Translations under genes and position numbers: made by a program
The notes under the pieces: generated by a model
What the model saw: the letters and a program-made list of their open reading frames with translations, nothing else
Database searches by the model: none
What the model was told of the DNA's origin: nothing
Assembly: GCA_002429115.1 (NCBI GenBank)
Contig: DIYS01000074.1
Span: 1 to 8,576, forward strand
Origin: Saccharicrinis sp. UBA6048
Lineage (GTDB): Bacteria; Bacteroidota; Bacteroidia; Bacteroidales; Marinilabiliaceae
DNA length: 8,576 bases
Direction: 5' to 3'
In this document: positions 5,495 to 8,576 of the stretch, piece after piece
Layout of the letters: each line of letters opens with the position of its first letter
Numbering within the stretch: position 1 is the first letter of the stretch

Positions 5495-7543
5495 TTAGCT
5501 CAATCCTAAGCTTTTGATGTAAGCCTCGTTATTAGAAGGACGACCAAGGAATTCTTCAACCGCTTCCATGATGTCTCTTTGTTGTCCGGTTGATAGAATC
5601 AACTCACGGAATCGCTTACCAGTAGTCTGGTCTGTCAGTCCGTTTTTCTCAAATAGTGTGTACATATCCTGCGCATATACTTCCGACCATAAATAGCCAT
5701 AGTAATAAACAGGGTGCGTATTAATATGAATCCATGCTGCTTGTGGATGTGTGCCTTCTACGTAGATATCCATAATGCCCATTTCTTCATCAATTTTCTT
5801 CCATAACTCATCAGTATCCAGAGTTACCTCAGGATTGTACTTATTGTACAAGTTCACATCGTAGAAACAGTTACGAAGTGATGAAATAGCCTTGTAACCC
5901 GAAGCAACGTTCTTGGCTTTCACCATGTTGTCGAATAATTCTTTAGGCAATACTTCTCCGGTTTCGTAATGTTTGGCAAATGAGCTTAACATCTCGTAGT
6001 CCATCGTCCAATTCTCAAAAATCTGTGACATCGACTCAATAAAGTCCATATTGGCACCAGCCTGCAGAGCAAATTCTCCTTTGTATGAAAGGCCATCAAT
6101 AATATGTCCAAACTCATGGAATAAGGTGTTCAACTCCTTAAAACTAAGTAGTGAAGGTAAAGTTTCTGTAGGTCGGGTAAAATTACCTAATAGCATATTA
6201 GTTGGTACTTCAAGACCCGCTTCGGTCATTTTACCTGATTTAAGTCCAACACCATAAAACCACGATTCTTTATTTGGTCTCGGGAACAGGTCGAGGTAGA
6301 AACGGCCAACTAATTGGTCTTCTTCAAATACTTCGTACATATCCACTTCTTCGTGCCATACCGAAGCATCTTCCACTTTATTGAATTGAAGACCAAACAG
6401 TTTAGAATAAATATCCAAGACACCATTCAGACACTGATCAATTGGCAGGTAAGCCCTTAAGGCTTCGTGATCCACCTGGTATTTGTTCTTTAATATCTCA
6501 TTGGTGTAGTAAGAAGCATCCCAAACTTTCAATGGATTGCCTTTTATGGTTGAGCCATCTTTTTTCTTTAGGGCGCTCAATTCTTTTAGATCATCTTTGG
6601 CTTTTACCTTCGCACGATCTGCCAGATCATTGATGAATGTCCAAACAGTTTCCGGATTTTTAGCCATTTTAGGATACAGGTTATAATGTGCGTAAGTCTC
6701 ATAACCCATAATATTAGCTAATTCATGACGCTTTTGAACCAGCTGATCCAGAATTGCCAGGTTTTTATCTGCTGCCCTTTTGTTAAACTTCAGATAATAA
6801 GCTTTTCGGGTTTCTTCTTTTGCGGCATTACCCATTACCGGGCCTTTGGTAGCGTTCATTACCGGTATTTCATATTTATTGTCAGCTGTCCGGTAAGTGT
6901 TTTTAAAATTCTCAGGCAAGCCTGAAGCACCTTCTTCGTCTAATACAAGCACTGGTATTGCAGTGTTCATATTATTGGAATACTCAGAAGTCAGTTGATT
7001 GATTTCCTTTTTTAGTGCCAGATACTTTTCTCTTTTATCTCCTTCCAGATTAACACCTGATTGCTCGAAGTTCAGTATCAGATTGTCAACAAGGCGCTTT
7101 CTGTTTTCTTTTAGGGACTTGTATTCGTCCGATTCTTTAACACGAATCATTTGGTTGAAAATAACCTTATCAGAATAAAATGCATTAGATAATGAATCCA
7201 TCAACCTGTTACCTGCCAGACCGTTTACTCTTGATAGTGAATCAGGCGAAACCCAATACAGCATAAACGATCGATTAGATGCAATGGTAACAGAATTTAC
7301 TACTTCATCTAATGTTGCAAAAACCGAATTGAAATCAGGATTTGCAGATTGCCTGATGGTTTCAATTTTAGCATCTGCTTCCTTAAGGGTTATTTGCACG
7401 TATTCAGTGATATCATCGGCTGTTACATTGGCATAATCAACCGGAGCATTCAGTTCTGTCAGAAATGGATTGTCAAGCTGTTTTTCAACAGGGCTGCAAC
7501 CAACAACAAGAACCAGCGCAATTAAATAGTAGAATGATCTCAT
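5495..7543 (-). CDS. Lipoprotein M3-family zinc metallopeptidase (oligopeptidase/dipeptidyl carboxypeptidase-like)
   Basis: A 682-residue peptidase that should cleave short peptides. Residues 1-15 are a lipoprotein signal and Cys16 in VVGC is the lipidation site. No acidic run follows the cysteine, so a periplasm-facing lipoprotein is more likely than a surface one. The catalytic site is HEFGH (His476, Glu477, His480), with the third zinc ligand probably Glu503 in DFIESMSQ. The Tyr/His-rich substrate segment near the C terminus (HPVYYYGYLWSE) matches the equivalent region of M3 enzymes such as oligopeptidase A and Dcp. The length is normal for the family (about 680-720). The start at 7543 gives the only sensible signal peptide. 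It is a single-gene unit ending in a strong terminator; I found no convincing promoter upstream. Role is likely recycling or scavenging of peptides in the envelope. Whether it is an endopeptidase or a dipeptidyl carboxypeptidase cannot be decided here. Confidence 0.93.
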   Translation of the reverse strand: MRSFYYLIALVLVVGCSPVEKQLDNPFLTELNAPVDYANVTADDITEYVQITLKEADAKIETIRQSANPDFNSVFATLDEVVNSVTIASNRSFMLYWVSPDSLSRVNGLAGNRLMDSLSNAFYSDKVIFNQMIRVKESDEYKSLKENRKRLVDNLILNFEQSGVNLEGDKREKYLALKKEINQLTSEYSNNMNTAIPVLVLDEEGASGLPENFKNTYRTADNKYEIPVMNATKGPVMGNAAKEETRKAYYLKFNKRAADKNLAILDQLVQKRHELANIMGYETYAHYNLYPKMAKNPETVWTFINDLADRAKVKAKDDLKELSALKKKDGSTIKGNPLKVWDASYYTNEILKNKYQVDHEALRAYLPIDQCLNGVLDIYSKLFGLQFNKVEDASVWHEEVDMYEVFEEDQLVGRFYLDLFPRPNKESWFYGVGLKSGKMTEAGLEVPTNMLLGNFTRPTETLPSLLSFKELNTLFHEFGHIIDGLSYKGEFALQAGANMDFIESMSQIFENWTMDYEMLSSFAKHYETGEVLPKELFDNMVKAKNVASGYKAISSLRNCFYDVNLYNKYNPEVTLDTDELWKKIDEEMGIMDIYVEGTHPQAAWIHINTHPVYYYGYLWSEVYAQDMYTLFEKNGLTDQTTGKRFRELILSTGQQRDIMEAVEEFLGRPSNNEAYIKSLGLS

Positions 7544-7763
7544 TTTGTTTGAGTGAATTAATTTATAAGTCGTTAATATTTCTGTCGCAAGATAATAAAT
7601 GTTGAATTGGAGATAAAGTTAAGGGATGGTGAATAAAATCATGCCTTTAGATCGCAGGAATGATCATAGTTGTTTCTTTATATTTTTCGAGTACGAATAA
7701 GTTGTCAGAGTCATATTATATTTATGTGTCTAACTAACCGTATATGCTAGGTAAATAAATCAA

Positions 7764-7795
7764 TTTAAATGTCATTAAGCGATCAATTAATTTGG
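7764..7795 (+). promoter_or_regulatory. Promoter-like boxes overlapping the distal operator
   Basis: TTTA (7764-7767) is followed after 20 nt by TAATTTGG (7788-7795). The second box matches TAnnTTTG at five of six bases and the first matches TTTG at three of four. The arrangement is the same as at the proximal operator, including the spacing and the way the -7 box runs into the palindrome. It may be a second promoter or a decayed copy. Confidence 0.25.
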
Positions 7796-7806
7796 TCGAC
7801 CAGTTG
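7792..7806. promoter_or_regulatory. Distal operator, palindrome TGGTCGACCA
   Basis: TTGGTCGACCAGTTG contains the perfect 10-bp palindrome TGGTCGACCA (7793-7802). The same 15 bases recur at 7958-7972, and with one mismatch the match extends three bases further left. Two such sites in one AT-rich regulatory region are very unlikely by chance. The TGGT..ACCA half-sites resemble operators of the GntR/FadR group, which is an inference. It lies 166 bp, about 16 helical turns, from its twin. Confidence 0.7.
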
Positions 7807-7929
7807 TTAATCTCAAAATGTATATTAATAATCGTTCTAAATTAGCTTTAACTTCCCTTTGTTTATTGGCTTGTGAGCAAATAAATCAAGATGTTATGGA
7901 ATTGTACGATCAAGAAATTCATGTTAAAA

Positions 7930-7961
7930 TTTGTTTAGAAATAATATAGTACATAAATTGG
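7930..7961 (+). promoter_or_regulatory. Candidate promoter of the lyase gene
   Basis: TTTG (7930-7933) and TAAATTGG (7954-7961) are 20 nt apart; the -7 box matches TAnnTTTG at five of six bases. The start point would fall near 7967, inside the proximal operator, and the leader would be about 80 nt. Bound regulator would block this promoter. Confidence 0.5.
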
Positions 7962-7972
7962 TCGACCAGTTG
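7958..7972. promoter_or_regulatory. Proximal operator overlapping the lyase promoter
   Basis: TTGGTCGACCAGTTG, with the perfect palindrome TGGTCGACCA at 7959-7968, is identical to the site at 7792-7806. It overlaps the last four bases of the predicted -7 box and the predicted transcription start, the usual place for a repressor site. The gene it controls is the polysaccharide lyase 76 bp downstream, so a sugar-responsive repressor is the simplest reading. The regulator gene is not in the window. Confidence 0.72.
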
Positions 7973-8047
7973 GTTGGTGTGTCAATATTTTGAAAGTTCA
8001 AACTGTATGAGATGACCACTAATTGCTGATTAAAGAACCTGAATAAA

Positions 8048-8575
8048 ATGAAAAGATTAGTAAAGAGTATTTATAAGTACACAATGCGAATAAACAAGGC
8101 TTTTGCTTTTGTTCGTATATGCTTATTAATTATCACTTTACAGCTTTCTGTTCAGGTTAATGCAAAAAACTACCTGATTAATTCTTCATCTGAACTTAAT
8201 GCAATTACCCCAGGTTTAATGCCTGGAGATACAATTAGGTTATCATCTGGTAACTGGACTGACGAAGAATTATTATTGGAAGGTAAGGGGACCATTGATG
8301 ATAATATTGTTTTAACAGTTGAATCGGAAAATGAAACAATTCTTACTGGTGCTTCACAATTAGTGATTTGTGGTGAATACTTAACTGTTGATGGATTACG
8401 ATTTGAAAATGGCTATCGAAATAATGATGCTGTTGTTGAGTTTAGGAAGAATTCATCGGAACTAGCACATAATTGTCGTTTAACCAATACAACTATTAGT
8501 AATTATAATCCCTCAGATAAAGACACGGATTATAAATGGGTATCGATTTATGGATGGAGATGCCGATCAAAGTGA
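8048..8575 (+). CDS. Polysaccharide lyase family 6 (alginate/chondroitin B lyase-like), N-terminal part
   Basis: The start of an exported right-handed beta-helix polysaccharide lyase. After a signal peptide ending about NAKN, it shows the PL6 opening: a SSELNAITPGLMPGDTIRL segment, then GTIDDNIVLTVE, ILTGASQL, EYLTVDGLRFENGY, and NYNPSDKDTDYKWVSIYG, all typical of alginate-lyase members of the family. The catalytic and calcium-binding residues of PL6 lie further on and cannot be checked. Two starts are possible: 8048 (A-rich leader, long n-region) and 8084 (a more usual 28-residue signal peptide beginning MRINKAF). The frame closes at TGA 8573-8575, only 175 codons in, against 450 or more residues in the family. 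It breaks where family members usually continue with NRVDHC after YG. This may be a frameshift, a real truncation or an end-of-sequence error. It is probably repressed through the two palindromic sites upstream. Confidence 0.75.
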   Translation: MKRLVKSIYKYTMRINKAFAFVRICLLIITLQLSVQVNAKNYLINSSSELNAITPGLMPGDTIRLSSGNWTDEELLLEGKGTIDDNIVLTVESENETILTGASQLVICGEYLTVDGLRFENGYRNNDAVVEFRKNSSELAHNCRLTNTTISNYNPSDKDTDYKWVSIYGWRCRSK

Positions 8576-8576
8576 T

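Larger units (their letters stand above)
7544..8047. other. Divergent 504-bp intergenic region with paired operators
   Basis: A very AT-rich, gene-free stretch between the divergently transcribed peptidase and lyase genes. I see no open frame with coding character and no RNA gene. The lyase-proximal half holds two identical 15-bp sites with a palindromic core and overlapping promoter-like boxes, listed separately. In the peptidase-proximal half (7544-7760) I see nothing recognisable apart from a low-quality -7-like match (TAACTTTA on the minus strand near 7617) without a -33 partner. Confidence 0.6.

Noticed and set aside
376..8575. A single polysaccharide utilisation locus joining sulfatase, regulators and lyase
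   Set aside because: The genes are on opposite strands with terminators between them, no SusC/SusD pair is present, and alginate is not sulfated; a functional link between sulfatase and lyase is not supported here.

Overview
The window looks like a piece of a marine or sediment Bacteroidota chromosome, probably a polysaccharide degrader (Marinilabiliales or a relative; this is inference). The DNA is AT-rich. Start codons are preceded by A/T-rich leaders rather than Shine-Dalgarno sequences. Candidate promoters fit the Bacteroidota pattern TTTG, 18-20 nt, TAnnTTTG. Exported proteins have Sec or lipobox signals, one of them with the acidic run after cysteine that marks surface lipoproteins in this phylum. 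A formylglycine sulfatase and a PL6-type polysaccharide lyase are present.

Layout. Bases 1-310 carry about 13 degenerate 21-22 bp tandem repeats and no convincing gene. From 376 to 7543 everything lies on the minus strand. In transcription order it is: a lipoprotein M3 metallopeptidase (7543-5495) closed by a strong terminator (5418-5448); a membrane hybrid-free histidine kinase (5280-3532) and a NarL/LuxR-type response regulator (3529-2876), two bases apart; two tandem copies of a 53-residue proline-rich lipoprotein (2751-2590 and 2211-2050); and an exported sulfatase (1920-376). A 504-bp gene-free stretch (7544-8047) separates this from a plus-strand PL6 alginate/chondroitin lyase-like gene (8048 onward). 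That gene reaches the right edge, where its frame closes abruptly.

How the parts may work together. The kinase and regulator form a complete phosphorelay that should control transcription; the mini-lipoproteins immediately downstream are possible targets or partners (inference). The two lipoprotein genes arose by duplication of about 276 bp including the upstream DNA. Copy 1 carries a 170-bp fully palindromic insertion in its leader, and copy 2 preserves the matching empty site. Upstream of the lyase, two identical 15-bp sites with the perfect palindrome TGGTCGACCA lie 166 bp apart, each overlapping a promoter-like -7 box; this fits repression by a GntR/FadR-type or similar dimeric regulator responding to the lyase's substrate. 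The points I consider most worth following are the duplicated microprotein with its hairpin insertion, and the paired operators.
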